Made by a program: the position numbers and the translations under genes. Shown piece by piece: positions 21,945-28,920 of a stretch of 47,286 nt of DNA. Within the stretch, counting starts at the first letter, position 1, and the number at the start of each line of letters is the position of its first letter. Source of the stretch: Chara braunii (taxonomy: Eukaryota; Streptophyta; Charophyceae; Charales; Characeae); assembly GCA_003427395.1 (NCBI GenBank), contig BFEA01000873.1, forward strand, positions 412,353 through 459,638. The letters are read 5' to 3'. The notes beneath the pieces were generated by a model that was given only the letters and a program-made list of their open reading frames with translations, was not told the origin of the DNA and ran no database searches.

Positions 21945-24900
21945 CTGCACTTCCGCACGCCCAGGATAAGCATGACTGTGCCAGACTGTTTAGTCGGACT
22001 TTCACCGACTCATCAGGAGGTTCAACCCCAACAGCCTGCCCAGGACACCCTGCGAAAAGTGGTGTGTGTGTGTGTGAGAGAGATGGTATTGTGTGCGCAC
22101 CACTGTGTGTGTGTGAGAGAGTATGTGTGTGTGTGTGTGTGTGTGTACGTGTGTGCGAGAGAGAGAGCCACCACGACCGTCGTTCGACGGTGTCTCCATC
22201 TTTTGCCTGTGCGTGTGCGCGAGAGATAGAGAGAGCCACCGCGACCGTTGTTCAAACCGTTCGACGGCGCGTTCAAACACCCGACGCCATGTGCAATGGA
22301 ATGCGATGAGCAAGGGCCGTGCTTCATTTGGGAGTGTTTAGAGCATCACCATGCCACTCTCGAAATGTGCAAAATGAGAATGAACTTCCTGCTAGAACAT
22401 GGCCAGATGTGCCCGCCACATTTGTCTTTTTCACATTTCGAAAGTGATGTGGCAAGGCCCTTTCTTGATGTTTCCAGAATCCATGGATCCCTACCATCCG
22501 ATCTAAAAATCGCACAAACACAACCCCCCCCCAAAAAAGCAGGAACAGCCCGATACTGGGGCTCGACGCACCACTGACCAAACGTGTTTTGATCAGTGGT
22601 CCGTCAAGGCCAGAGGCCCAGTATCGGCCCACTATCGTTTATTTCTCCCCTTCTCCTTCCTTTTGTGACAGCTCGCAGGCAGTGGTGCACCGAGGCCCAT
22701 CACGTCTCGTCGTTGTTTTTTCTACATGGGTTTTTTTTTTTTTTTCCCGCAGTGAGTAGTCGCGCCCTGTAGTGTCCTTTCTTTCAGTCGTTTTTCCAGT
22801 CACAATTCCAGGCAAGCCGTCGATAGAGGCCTGGAATTTCGCTGCCTATCGGACGGCCGATCACACAGATGGGCAGAAACCGATAAGGGTAGGTCGCGAG
22901 GTAGCAGTACACCCGCACGGGAGAACGCTAATAGAAGGTAGTAGATGCTATCAGCCTCCCTGCAGGCCCCGCACTTTAGCCTTACAGCCTAAAACTGCCT
23001 GATGCTATCCTGCCACATGCTGGAATAGGCAAGCACACCTCCAATTTTTGCATCTCCTAAGGCCACTCTGAAATCAAACACACCAGCGAGGTAAACATTC
23101 ACATCGTTGGGCAGGCCATGAATGCTATCTAGCATATATTTAGGGCATTCTCAGACTTCCTGGACGTACCTGGCCACACCGGTCGCCCAATTCAGTCAAC
23201 AAAGACCTGGTATTAGCATCCATTTGCAGAAAAAAAAACTACTGTCACAAAAGAACATATGAAAAGCTGAGGCTGCCACACAGAAAACTGGAAGAGCATC
23301 TTTGACAGAGGCAAAGTCGTTCACAGTGCGGCACTGGGCACCCAGTGATACATCTCTATGGTTTGGATCATCCCCCTCTCCAAACTGTTTTCCACGCTTA
23401 AACCAGCATTACACCAGGCCCTGGAGGCGCTGCACTGCGCCGCACGCTTTTCCGAACCGCCAGCGGCACAGCTCTTTTCTTTTTCCGACTGGTGCCACTA
23501 GCCATTGTGATCCGGTGGGCCCGAGCCGCGGATTTCTGCAAGGCTAGCGCCGTGTACTGGTGGTTTAAGAAAGCCGGCTGTCTTTCCTTCTTGGTGCAGT
23601 CGCAGAAAATGCCATGCCACGGAGCAGTGGGCTCCCCATGCGCCAGCTGTCTTTCCTTCTTGGTAAAGTCGCAGAAAATGCCATGCCATGGAGCAGTGGG
23701 CTCCCCATGCGCACGTCGAAGTACCCAAAGTGTGGCCAGTCAAATGCAGTCGCCTAGGCGGGCAGCTAACAACCAGAAAGGAAAAGAAACCCGCTCGATC
23801 CAAAGCTCCTTTAGCATGTCCATCTCATGTCAGATGCAATGTGACAAGGCGACATATACCCTGAAGATGTTGTCACTATTTCATTTGCACCCGTATTCAC
23901 GTCAGGAACTCTCGCTCCACTACACAACACTACATGCATTGCATTTGGACGCTTTCTGGGCCAGGTGCAACCGGACGAATCCAACGATTCGAATGTATCC
24001 AGTCCAGAGATAGTCAAAATGCATGTAGAGCGTTACATAGTGGACCGAGGGCCCTGAAGCCAATCGGAAATAAAGATGGAATCAACTGTGTTAATTTGGA
24101 GATAACACTTTGAACATCATTTCAACGGAGGCCTTCCTCCTTCGTGTCGCCGCGAAGTTCAGACTACACTTCTCAGATAATGAACCAACTGAATCTGTAA
24201 GCCCTACTCCCTGCACATTATTAATTAATAACCATCAACTAATTATCTATTGAATATATATCGTCAAACAGAGATATAATAATCCCTTGAGTAACGATTG
24301 CGCCTCTTGTGATGGTGGGTGGTTTTGGGAGAAACCCCCAAATCAACATCTGAATGGCACATGGTAGACACGTGCAGCTGTCCACAGACAGGTTTGATCT
24401 CTAGTGACAGTGGTATAGACCAGGTGCGTTCGACTGCTGAATGATAGAGACCAGGTGCGTTCAACTCCTGAACGGTACATACACTTAGCGCCGAATGAAG
24501 AGCTCATGAGATGGGACTCTAGACATGCTAGAAGAGCAACTGCCTTTATCGGAGTCAGTTCAACTCCTGGATGGTACACACACTTAGCACCCAATGAACG
24601 GCTCATGAGATGGGACTTCCGAAACGCTAGAAATGCCAGAAGAGGAACCGCCTTTGTGGAGCACAGTGAGTTCATCTTTGTTTCTTTTCTAAACAGGTCA
24701 TGTGCTCAAACGCTGGATGGTACATACAAGAACCCCTCCGTGCCTCCCTTTATATTTTGCTCCATCTGTGTTCTTTCCTCCTTAGCTCTAGCTAAACAGG
24801 TCATGAGTTCAAATCCCGCAGCACACGGTACAAGGACCGCTCCCCAACTCTCTCTGCCTCTTCCCCATTTGCCGTGCCACACCATAGCCACAGCTGGCCT

Positions 24901-25115
24901 CCGCATTGTCACATCAGAGAAACAGAGATGCTGTCGACTACGCTTCTCTTTCAATTGACCTCTGAGCCTCCGACATCAAATAACATGACCGCAAGGCAAA
25001 TAGCAGGTGGCCATACCTTTTTTGTCACAATTTTTACCATATCCGCGAGTATATCCTTTCGCGCCACTTCGGCATGGAAGTTGTCGCCACAGTTTTTCAT
25101 ACATGTTTCGAGGAC
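7729..25115 (-). CDS. TOL: TOM1-like (TOL) VHS-domain protein gene, partial, three exons
   Basis: Three minus-strand exons (25115-25017, 18322-18209, 7943-7729) join in phase 0 and give a continuous VHS-type sequence: a KNCGD segment, then VRDKALSLLDAWQEAFGG, then KGIEFPNRDPSNPGP. That order and wording match plant TOM1-like proteins, in which an N-terminal VHS domain and a GAT domain bind ubiquitinated cargo and act as an ESCRT-0 substitute on endosomes. All acceptors end in CAG and all donors start GTA. The N-terminal half of VHS and the GAT domain were not found; they should lie above 25.2 kb and below 7.7 kb, or outside the window. The introns are about 6.7 kb and 10.3 kb, and the latter is filled mainly by a gypsy element. 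Family membership is strong; function is inferred from the family. Other VHS proteins (GGA, Hrs/STAM) fit less well because of the WQEAFGG motif. Confidence 0.82.
8087..9240 (-). repeat. 3' LTR of the gypsy element
   Basis: Directly repeated with 15778-16868, including shared stretches around GTATATGGAGCCAAGGATCC and GCCGCCATGTACTG. The inner edge (plus-strand ...TGTAACA at 9234-9240) abuts the polypurine tract. It contains a GAA microsatellite at 8539-8590. Confidence 0.92.
9241..9253 (-). promoter_or_regulatory. Polypurine tract
   Basis: The minus strand carries the purine run AAGGGGGGGTGGG directly before the 3' LTR start TGTTACA. This is the expected place for plus-strand priming. Confidence 0.8.
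9370..9533 (-). pseudogene. Chromodomain of gypsy integrase
   Basis: The minus strand reads GFQEVSDIISQRHYGN, then TEYLVHFSY and ADHWLIRAEL: the three strands and helix pattern of a chromodomain at the C-terminus of a chromoviral integrase. It follows a Pro-rich spacer and is preceded by in-frame stops near 9545. In the family it directs integration to particular chromatin. Confidence 0.78.
10277..10673 (+). other. AT-rich insertion (probable mitochondrial DNA) in gypsy integrase
   Basis: The integrase frame breaks exactly between the HAK codons (minus strand, near 10673) and ALELAEV (near 10276), and reads through if 10277-10673 is removed. The inserted DNA is much more AT-rich than its surroundings, has T-runs, and contains an organelle-type tRNA gene. 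Nuclear insertion of mitochondrial DNA is the simplest explanation; plastid origin is possible. Confidence 0.7.
10346..10417 (+). tRNA. Organelle-type tRNA-Met (CAU), acceptor decayed
   Basis: The D stem GAGT/ACTC, anticodon loop CTCATAA (anticodon CAT), T stem GTAGG/CCTAC with loop TTCAAAT, and 3' acceptor strand TCCCGCC plus A are all present with standard spacing. The 5' acceptor pairs at five of seven positions, and the anticodon stem has one mismatch and one G-U. It resembles plant mitochondrial initiator tRNA-Met as I remember it. It sits inside the insertion that splits integrase and is probably not expressed. Confidence 0.75.
11111..11420 (-). pseudogene. RNase H remnant with 140-bp tandem duplication
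   Basis: After the RT thumb the frame keeps only the first RNase H strand (ITTDAFGYGIGAI) and jumps straight to the sequence that normally follows RNase H (IDDDLRDSFIRGYQ). Roughly 100 residues with the remaining catalytic acids are missing. The post-RNase H segment occurs twice, at about 11111-11201 and 11251-11341 (period 140, for example TCGACTTGGT at 11131 and 11271). This looks like unequal or slipped recombination during decay. The period is not a multiple of three, so the frame changes between copies. Confidence 0.8.
11500..12360 (-). pseudogene. gypsy reverse transcriptase, YLGD catalytic mutant
   Basis: The RT domain is on the minus strand. The N-terminal part (12360-12010) reads EEELEVLHAQLDDLLEKGWI then SSPYGAPVLFVWKK; a frame break follows near 12040. 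The remainder reads PLPRIDDLL, FSKLDLKSGYHQI, VVMPFGLTNAPTTFQ, VLVYLGDILVYS and LEYVGHFVTPEGI, which are the fingers, palm and thumb motifs in order. The catalytic YxDD box is YLGD; the first Asp is Gly (codon 11769-11771), which should abolish polymerisation. CSFLGLAGYYQGFI marks the connection to RNase H. Confidence 0.93.
12380..13021 (-). pseudogene. gypsy aspartic protease, active-site mutant
   Basis: On the minus strand the frame ending at 12782 carries VRIQVGQVSCSALLDSDATR. The retropepsin signature D-S/T-G-A is here D-S-D-A, with the Gly-to-Asp codon at 12806-12808. After a stop the domain resumes at 12721 with PTQQLLDRYIEAVSVYFV and a C-terminal IIFGMPWLANVDHTVNFHR block, the usual strand-plus-linker of gypsy proteases. 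The domain would cleave the Gag-Pol polyprotein; the Gly replacement and the stop make activity unlikely. It lies between gag and RT as expected. Confidence 0.88.
13448..14990 (-). pseudogene. gag: gypsy gag (coiled coil plus capsid-like domain), frameshifted
   Basis: Reading on the minus strand, 14990-14700 encodes an Ala/Glu/Lys-rich coiled coil (AYKAWMLTLVAEAKQRAD, then KKEEEAEKQRHLAEER) interrupted by a stop. The core at 14327-13791 holds a retrotransposon gag domain with GSACQAWLDNML, HKRFQVEPPE and QNALAQLVETLTT. Near 13795 the frame shifts; the next frame continues SEELFNKAWQIVVTNMEARN and then a Ser/Gly/Arg-rich nucleic-acid-binding-like tail. Gag would form the virus-like particle. 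No CCHC zinc knuckle was seen. A 71-bp tandem duplication at 14371-14512 adds a further frame break between coiled coil and core. The wording resembles gag of Chara gypsy elements as I remember it. Confidence 0.88.
14371..14512. repeat. 71-bp tandem duplication inside gag
   Basis: Two adjacent copies starting AGTGCCTACGTCATGC at 14371 and 14442 differ at a few bases. A period of 71 is not divisible by three, so the duplication disrupts the gag frame. Confidence 0.85.
15200..15763 (-). other. Gypsy leader with AT-rich island and AATC microsatellite
   Basis: This stretch lies between the primer-binding site and gag. It contains an AATC/ATCA microsatellite (about 15620-15715) and an AT-rich block (15295-15600) with many A-runs. 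The block differs in composition from the GC-richer element around it, so it may be a separate insertion. No coding sequence was recognised. Confidence 0.6.
15764..15775 (-). promoter_or_regulatory. Primer-binding site, initiator tRNA-Met type
   Basis: The minus strand reads TGGTATCGGAGG two bases inside the 5' LTR. It differs at two positions from TGGTATCAGAGC, the sequence complementary to the 3' end of initiator tRNA-Met that primes many gypsy and copia elements. Confidence 0.85.
15778..16868 (-). repeat. 5' LTR of the gypsy element
   Basis: On the minus strand it begins TGTTACA and ends TGTATCA (TG...CA ends), and it is collinear with 8087-9240. Compared with the other LTR it lacks about 50 bp near 15830. 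It also carries a long CT repeat (16141-16204) where the other LTR has a GAA repeat. The outer edge runs into a CA repeat. Confidence 0.92.
16867..16936. repeat. (CA)n(GA)n microsatellite at the LTR edge
   Basis: Dinucleotide repeat starting at the terminal ACA of the 5' LTR. Confidence 0.93.
16937..18208. other. TOL intron, simple sequence
   Basis: Contains a G-run with an N (17322-17365), TTGA/TGGA tetranucleotide repeats (17480-17650) and a GT microsatellite (17693-17810). No gene seen. Confidence 0.7.
18209..18322 (-). CDS. TOL: TOL exon: late VHS domain (WQEAFGG)
   Basis: This exon is 114 bp, 38 codons, phase 0 at both ends. The acceptor is ...CTTGCAG and the donor follows GTCAAG as GTAAATG. 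It starts ADMEVRDKALSLLDAWQEAF and continues GGREGRYNQFWEAYDTVK. The WQEAFGG block followed by a Tyr-rich helix is diagnostic of TOM1-like VHS domains. The next exon in gene order, at 7943, continues directly with the strand-turn segment that ends VHS. The reading frame stays open past the acceptor, but those extra residues are Ser/Leu-rich repeat-derived sequence and are excluded by the splice site. Confidence 0.88.
18385..18515. repeat. Direct repeat, about 75 bp
   Basis: GCAAGCAAAGAAGAC, GAGCTCGACTCCAGTTCGAC and GTGAAACGACTT recur as a second diverged copy, just upstream of the WQEAFGG exon acceptor in gene direction. Confidence 0.8.
18547..18810. repeat. Three tandem repeats with an N at a junction
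   Basis: GTGAAATACCATCACTGCC starts copies at about 18553, 18626 and 18727. The first two are identical over about 70 bp and meet at an N (18620), so one may be an assembly duplicate. Confidence 0.85.
18868..19100. repeat. Inverted pair of G-family sequences
   Basis: The left arm 18868-18978 (ACATGGAAAGATACGCTGCC ... GTCATCTGCTTG) and right arm 18990-19100 (CAAGCAGATGGCC ... GGCGGTGTATCTTTCCATGT) are about 105-bp diverged inverted copies joined head to head. Confidence 0.78.
19860..19985 (-). mobile_element. tRNA-derived SINE, copy 2
   Basis: The minus strand reads GGCTTAGCTCGGTACAC (A box), GAACTGTTGAAAACCAGACT, AGTTCGAATCC (B box) and CAGATGAACAGAATTAAT, matching copy 1 along its head and middle. 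Confidence 0.75.
20168..20240. repeat. (CT)n(CA)n microsatellite
   Basis: Compound dinucleotide repeat. Confidence 0.95.
20464..20682. other. Assembly gap (N)
   Basis: 219 unknown bases. Confidence 1.
20683..21860. other. Pyrimidine-rich then purine-rich intron sequence
   Basis: 20690-21480 is C/T-rich on plus; 21560-21780 is G/A-rich. The long frames lack domain features. No gene seen. Confidence 0.6.
21882..22170. repeat. (GA)n and (GT)n microsatellites
   Basis: GA repeat at 21882-21943 and interrupted GT repeats at 22060-22160, with the decayed hammerhead copy between them. Confidence 0.9.
21980..22016 (-). ncRNA. Diverged hammerhead-like motif
   Basis: The minus strand has CTGATGA (22016-22010) and helix II GTCGG/CCGAC, but TAAAC replaces GAAAC and GGC replaces GTC. 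This is a decayed copy of the motif at 42.9 kb, 20 kb away. Confidence 0.55.
22346..22465. mobile_element. Small TIR element G2
   Basis: The ends CCACTCTCGAAATGTGCAAA and CACATTTCGAAAGTGATGTG are diverged inverted repeats. The core CATGGCCAGATGTGCCCGCC aligns with the G-family core. Confidence 0.65.
22545..22635. repeat. Imperfect inverted repeat
   Basis: CCGATACTGGGG..CACCACTGACCAAA pairs with TTTTGATCAGTGG..GCCCAGTATCGG. Confidence 0.7.
23398..23568. mobile_element. TTAA-flanked TIR element F, imperfect ends
   Basis: 171 bp. The right end GTACTGGTGGTTTAA is canonical; the left end TTAAACCAGCATTACACC is a diverged counterpart. Confidence 0.55.
23577..23715. repeat. 69-bp tandem duplication
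   Basis: GCTGTCTTTCCTTCTTGGT starts at 23577 and 23646; the copies are about 95% alike. Confidence 0.92.
24418..24660. repeat. 99-bp direct repeat with B-box-like words
   Basis: GTTCAACTCCTG..GGTACA..CACTTAGC occurs at 24459 and 24558, with a smaller duplication at 24418. GTTCAAATCC-type words recur to 24830, suggesting an origin from tRNA-derived repeats. Confidence 0.75.
25017..25115 (-). CDS. TOL: TOL exon: middle of VHS domain
   Basis: This exon is 99 bp, exactly 33 codons. It starts after an intron ending TTTGGCAG and ends at AAAAAAG before the donor GTATGG. The peptide begins VLETCMKNCGDNFHAEVA and ends DMVKIVTKK. It covers the helix with the conserved KNCG motif and the following helix of the superhelical VHS domain, as in plant TOL proteins. 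It joins in frame to the exon at 18322. The upstream exon, which should end in the usual 'QLLAL' helix, was not recognised. A perfect 105-bp palindrome lies about 415 bp upstream in the preceding intron. Confidence 0.85.
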
Positions 25116-25438
25116 CTGCCAAACATGTCAGCAGAACACAGTAAACACGTGTTCCATTTCCTACAGGACCCCTTCCTTCCCCCCCACACAAAGTACATCA
25201 GAGAGATCAACTTTGCTCATTCCATGACACAAGCAAGACAGCCACGAATATGACACACACATGAAAATGGGTCCTAGTGCATTGCTCGGAGAGACCAAGA
25301 AGCCGTTGACTAAGAAGATCAGCATAACCTTTAAAAGGAAGCTTCAGGGTCCGACAATTTCACGCCAGTAGCTTTACGGTCAGATAAATGAAGTGAAGAC
25401 CTGTACGTCAGAACTACGTTGGCAAAAATCAGAAAATC

Positions 25439-25530
25439 AGAACATCCGTTAAAATTGGAACGATACAGAGGAAGAAGACTAGCATGGCCCCTGCGCAAGG
25501 ATGACACGCATAAATCAAGAAATGGTCCAT
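25439..25530 (+). pseudogene. U6 snRNA-like copy, 5'-truncated, joined to a palindrome
   Basis: It matches U6 from ACATCCGTTAAAATTGGAAC through ACAGAGGAAGAAGACTAGCA, GGCCCCTGCGCAAGGATGAC and AAATGGTCCA. The 5' stem-loop is damaged. No TATA box at about -30 or U6-type upstream element is visible. The 3' end runs directly into the A-rich outer edge of a perfect inverted repeat. Confidence 0.85.
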
Positions 25531-25752
25531 TAAGAAAAGAAAAAAAGAAAGTCAGAACTCCACAAGCTGGACGTTTCCAGACAAGGTCTCGAGGAGCTCC
25601 AATACCTCCGAGACTAAAAGTTGAACTGTCAAATAGTTATTTGACAGTATTTGACAGTTCAACTTTTAGTCTCGGAGGTATTGGAGCTCCTCGAGACCTT
25701 GTCTGGAAACGTCCAGCTTGTGGAGTTCTGACTTTCTTTTTTTCTTTTCTTA
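25531..25752. repeat. Perfect 105-bp inverted repeat with 12-bp loop
   Basis: The left arm 25531-25635 and right arm 25648-25752 are exact reverse complements, with the spacer GTTATTTGACAG between them. The outer ends are TAAGAAAAG / CTTTTCTTA. The spacer repeats the last bases of the arm. It lies immediately after a U6-like sequence and about 415 bp upstream of a TOL exon, inside an intron. Either strand would give a 105-bp perfect RNA duplex. Confidence 0.97.
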
Positions 25753-25822
25753 GGCAGGGTAAAGGTCTTGGCCTAAGGGTCTGTCTATTCCCAAGGCTAA
25801 ACTCAAAAAAGAGTCGATGCCC

Positions 25823-25938
25823 GCAGTGTAAAATAGATCTTGGACACCCTAACATGAAGTGTGACAACAAGTGCGACACCGCAGTATAAAATAGATCTCC
25901 GACACCCTAACATGAAGTGTGATGCTGAGTACGACACC
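25823..25938. repeat. 58-bp tandem duplication
   Basis: GCAGTGTAAAATAGATCT at 25823 and a diverged copy at 25881, just right of the perfect palindrome. Confidence 0.88.
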
Positions 25939-25939
25939 T

Positions 25940-26466
25940 GTACAGTGTCTCATGCAAAGATAAAACAACCAGGCCCTGCATTCAGAATCCCTCCAGCTGT
26001 CCATCTTGCTCCACAGAGCCTCGCTACTGAGCATAACGTGGCGAGTTCCTGTTTTCTCACTCATTCAGGTAGGCATTTGTAGAGCAGCACTGAAGCTCTT
26101 GCTCTGATGATGCATTGATGTTGTGAGTTAAGGTGGCGAAGAGCAGGCAGTCTGCCATAGCTGAATGGGAAAGAAGTCGTAGGTACTAGGAGGAAGGAAT
26201 TAGTGGCAAAAATGGCCCCTGGGAAGGAGAGAGCACATCATAACAGAGGCAAAACTGGAGTAGTGACCATAGCTGGGCAAGCAACGCTGGTTGATGTTCG
26301 CTGCCGTGGCCACTGGCTTTTTCAATAGGGAGGGTTGGATGGAACAAGGTAGATACACACAAGCCATTCAGGCTAAAAAGGCAGAGAGGTGTAGGTTTCT
26401 TTCATTTGCACCTTCAAAGGGCTGGGAGGCTGGGATTCGAGTGATAGAGGAGTCAATGTAACTCGT
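25940..26466. other. No gene seen
   Basis: Unique-looking sequence without recognisable coding or RNA features. Confidence 0.5.
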
Positions 26467-26659
26467 TTAAACCACCAGTACCTTTCTCAGCCATAGATGC
26501 CAAGCCTAAAATCGCCCTGCGCGCCAAAGAAAAACGAACCGGCGCAGGACTCGTTTTGGCTGGCACTGCCAACCGGTTCGGCAGCACCGAACCCCGCCGG
26601 CCTCCCACATTACCCGGCGCGTCTCGGCAAAATATCTCGGAAAGGTACTGGTGGCTTAA
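26467..26659. mobile_element. TTAA-flanked TIR element A
   Basis: Begins TTAAACCACCAGTACCTTTC and ends with the complement GAAAGGTACTGGTGGCTTAA. It is 193 bp and shares its right TTAA with element B. Confidence 0.82.
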
Positions 26660-26813
26660 ACAACCAGTACTTGGCCCAGCTATCAGCCGCGGAAAAAAAT
26701 AGAGTAGAAACGTTTTTAGTTGGATGAATTTGGGTGCTCCTGTAGTGGCCCGTACGTTTCCTAAAGTCATGGCGCATTAACGGGCACGACTCTAGGAAGT
26801 ACTGGTGGTTTAA
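26656..26813. mobile_element. TTAA-flanked TIR element B
   Basis: 158 bp between TTAAACAACCAGTACTT and AAGTACTGGTGGTTTAA. The interior is the reverse complement of element C at 37.4 kb. Confidence 0.85.
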
Positions 26814-26819
26814 GGTTAA

Positions 26820-28920
26820 ACGACCATAGGAAGCTCATCCTTTTTCAAATGATCTTAGAACCTATCTGTGAACCCCACTTTCCCACTTATTCACATTCAC
26901 ATGGCTTCACATCGGGAGGAAGGGCCTACACCTATCATGGTGCTCAATGGTATATTGATGAAGGCTGAAGGCCCTGTACAGATAAATCATGGAACTCTGT
27001 AGAAGATCACACCGCAAACAGCCTGACATAAACGGATTCTCAAACTAATCTGCCCCAGACTACAAGCTTTTTTCATATTCACACGGAGAGATTGAAGAGG
27101 CAACCATAGGCACCACCCGGCTATAATGGTGACAGGGGTTACAATGGGACAAGTGTTTGAGAAGCAGGGTCACTGACGGGAAGAGGGGAAAGCTTGGCAT
27201 GAGGAGGGGAGGTTCCCATCGGAAAGATCTAGAACCGAGGTCACAAGATTTGCATGGAAGGAGAGGAGCTTCAGAAAGGAGGCAGGCTTGGATTGTAAGG
27301 GAACCGATGGTGGTGGTGGTTTGGGGTGGGGGAGACTGAGAGGAAGAAGACAGTGGGAGTCCCGTGGGGTAGCCTTCCCCTTCTTCATCCTTCGTTCTTT
27401 TGCGGCATTGAAGATGTGCGTCAACAAGCACCACAAGTGTCAGACCCAGCAGCTGCCTCCTCTTCACCTTTCCTCCTCGCTTTTTCTTCCTCTAGCTGTT
27501 TCCCCCTTTTTTCTTCCTTCCCTCCCTTGTTTCCCCTCATTTTTCCTTCCCCTTTTCCTCCTACCTTCCCCTTTTCTCCCTCCCCCCCTTCTTCCTACCT
27601 CCTCCTCCTCCCCCTCCTCCTCCTCCGCCTCCTCCTCCTCCTCTTTCCCCTCCTTATCCACTCCCCTTGTCCTCCATGTCACTCTGGTGATGATTCTTCT
27701 CTTTCCTCCAGACCACTGCCGAGCAACAACAGGTATTCAAAATAAATGCAACAACCTAGCAGCACAACTCTTTCCACTATTTACCTTCACTGCACCATGA
27801 CACAATGGCACAGTGCGCTTTTCAGAGCAGCTACACGGCCCCTATTGCGGCATTGCCTTCTTTCAATCAAGCACACTGTAGCACCAAAAGTGGCCGTAGA
27901 CTGGTACGGCCAGGTTATTTTACTATGTCCTACCGCACAACCCATCCATGCAAGAAATGCAACAGATTCAAAATCAACCGACACAACAACACCTCCCAAA
28001 TGACAACAGCCCCCAGCATCCGCACCTGGCACACCAGCCTTTCCAGACACTTGCTGAGACTCCAAGAAATCAAAGAGGAATGGGCTAAGCTATGAAACGA
28101 CGAACACTCTGCACGTAGAGCAGCATCCAAACAATCTACCTTGACATTACTGAGTCATCACTTCAACCACTTTCCTGTGTCCACCATTTTGGGGTCGAGG
28201 ACTGTCTGTCCTGAACCACCCTTCTTTGCCATTCATCCTTTCTTTAGCAACAAGTACACCCAACCTCACACTGAGCTCTCCCACATACACATCACCCATG
28301 CGATTCCCTCTGTTTACTGGTTCAAGCCAGCCCCCAGGTGAGCAAACGTACCGTAAGCGCTAGAAGCTGGACTTTAGGGTTTTTATTACCCAGCCGTCTC
28401 TTTAGCGCTTTCACTACATCCTTCACTGCCCTGTGTGCGAGTGGCAAAGCAGACAGCCAAACAGCAAACAATTTCATTGGTCACTCCTAACAGCACCAAG
28501 CCCGCCCTGGCTTGTCCTGCATCTCAAACATACGCACAAGAAGCAAACTGCCGTGTACTACACAACTGTTTTCTTTGCATTTCTATCCCAAGGCCAGCGT
28601 GATATGAGAGTTAGCACACCCAAGTACATTCTGGAAACCACCAGCACCAGTGAGGCGGTTTTTACCTCGAGAGAATTTTCCCGTCATGAATCAAACCTGC
28701 CGCAGTAGGGCACTACACAGAGAGCGGTGTTTCTTCTCCACAGCCGTGAGTTCCCGTCAGCCTGCCCGCATTGGTGGCTTAACCTTCGTGCTTTTCACAT
28801 TACCATTACATTCCTGCATTTACTTCCAAAGTTCAGATCCGCAAACCCTGTACGCCATACACTTTTTCCCAAGATGACATCTTACCCTTTTTCACTGTTG
28901 AGCCATGCACACAGACCAGC
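26820..28920. other. No gene recognised; pyrimidine tract
   Basis: 27437-27700 is a TTCC/TCC-rich pyrimidine tract giving Ser/Pro-rich false frames. 27700-28100 has overlapping frames in several phases, none with a domain I know. The missing VHS start exon was sought here without success. Confidence 0.45.

Noticed and set aside
24340-24680. Minus-strand segment KAVALLACLE as the missing VHS start exon
   Set aside because: The similarity to the VHS 'QLLAL..LE' helix is short and lies in a 99-bp repeated sequence with no matching splice sites.
25439-25530. Functional U6 snRNA gene
   Set aside because: The 5' stem is damaged, there is no TATA or upstream element at the expected distance, and no terminator T-run.
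25419-25889. 156-codon plus frame repeating the peptide of an 80-codon minus frame
   Set aside because: The identical peptides come from the perfect palindrome, not from a gene.
27288-27800. 170-codon plus-strand frame
   Set aside because: Most of it translates a TCC/TTCC tract, and equal-length frames exist in other phases.
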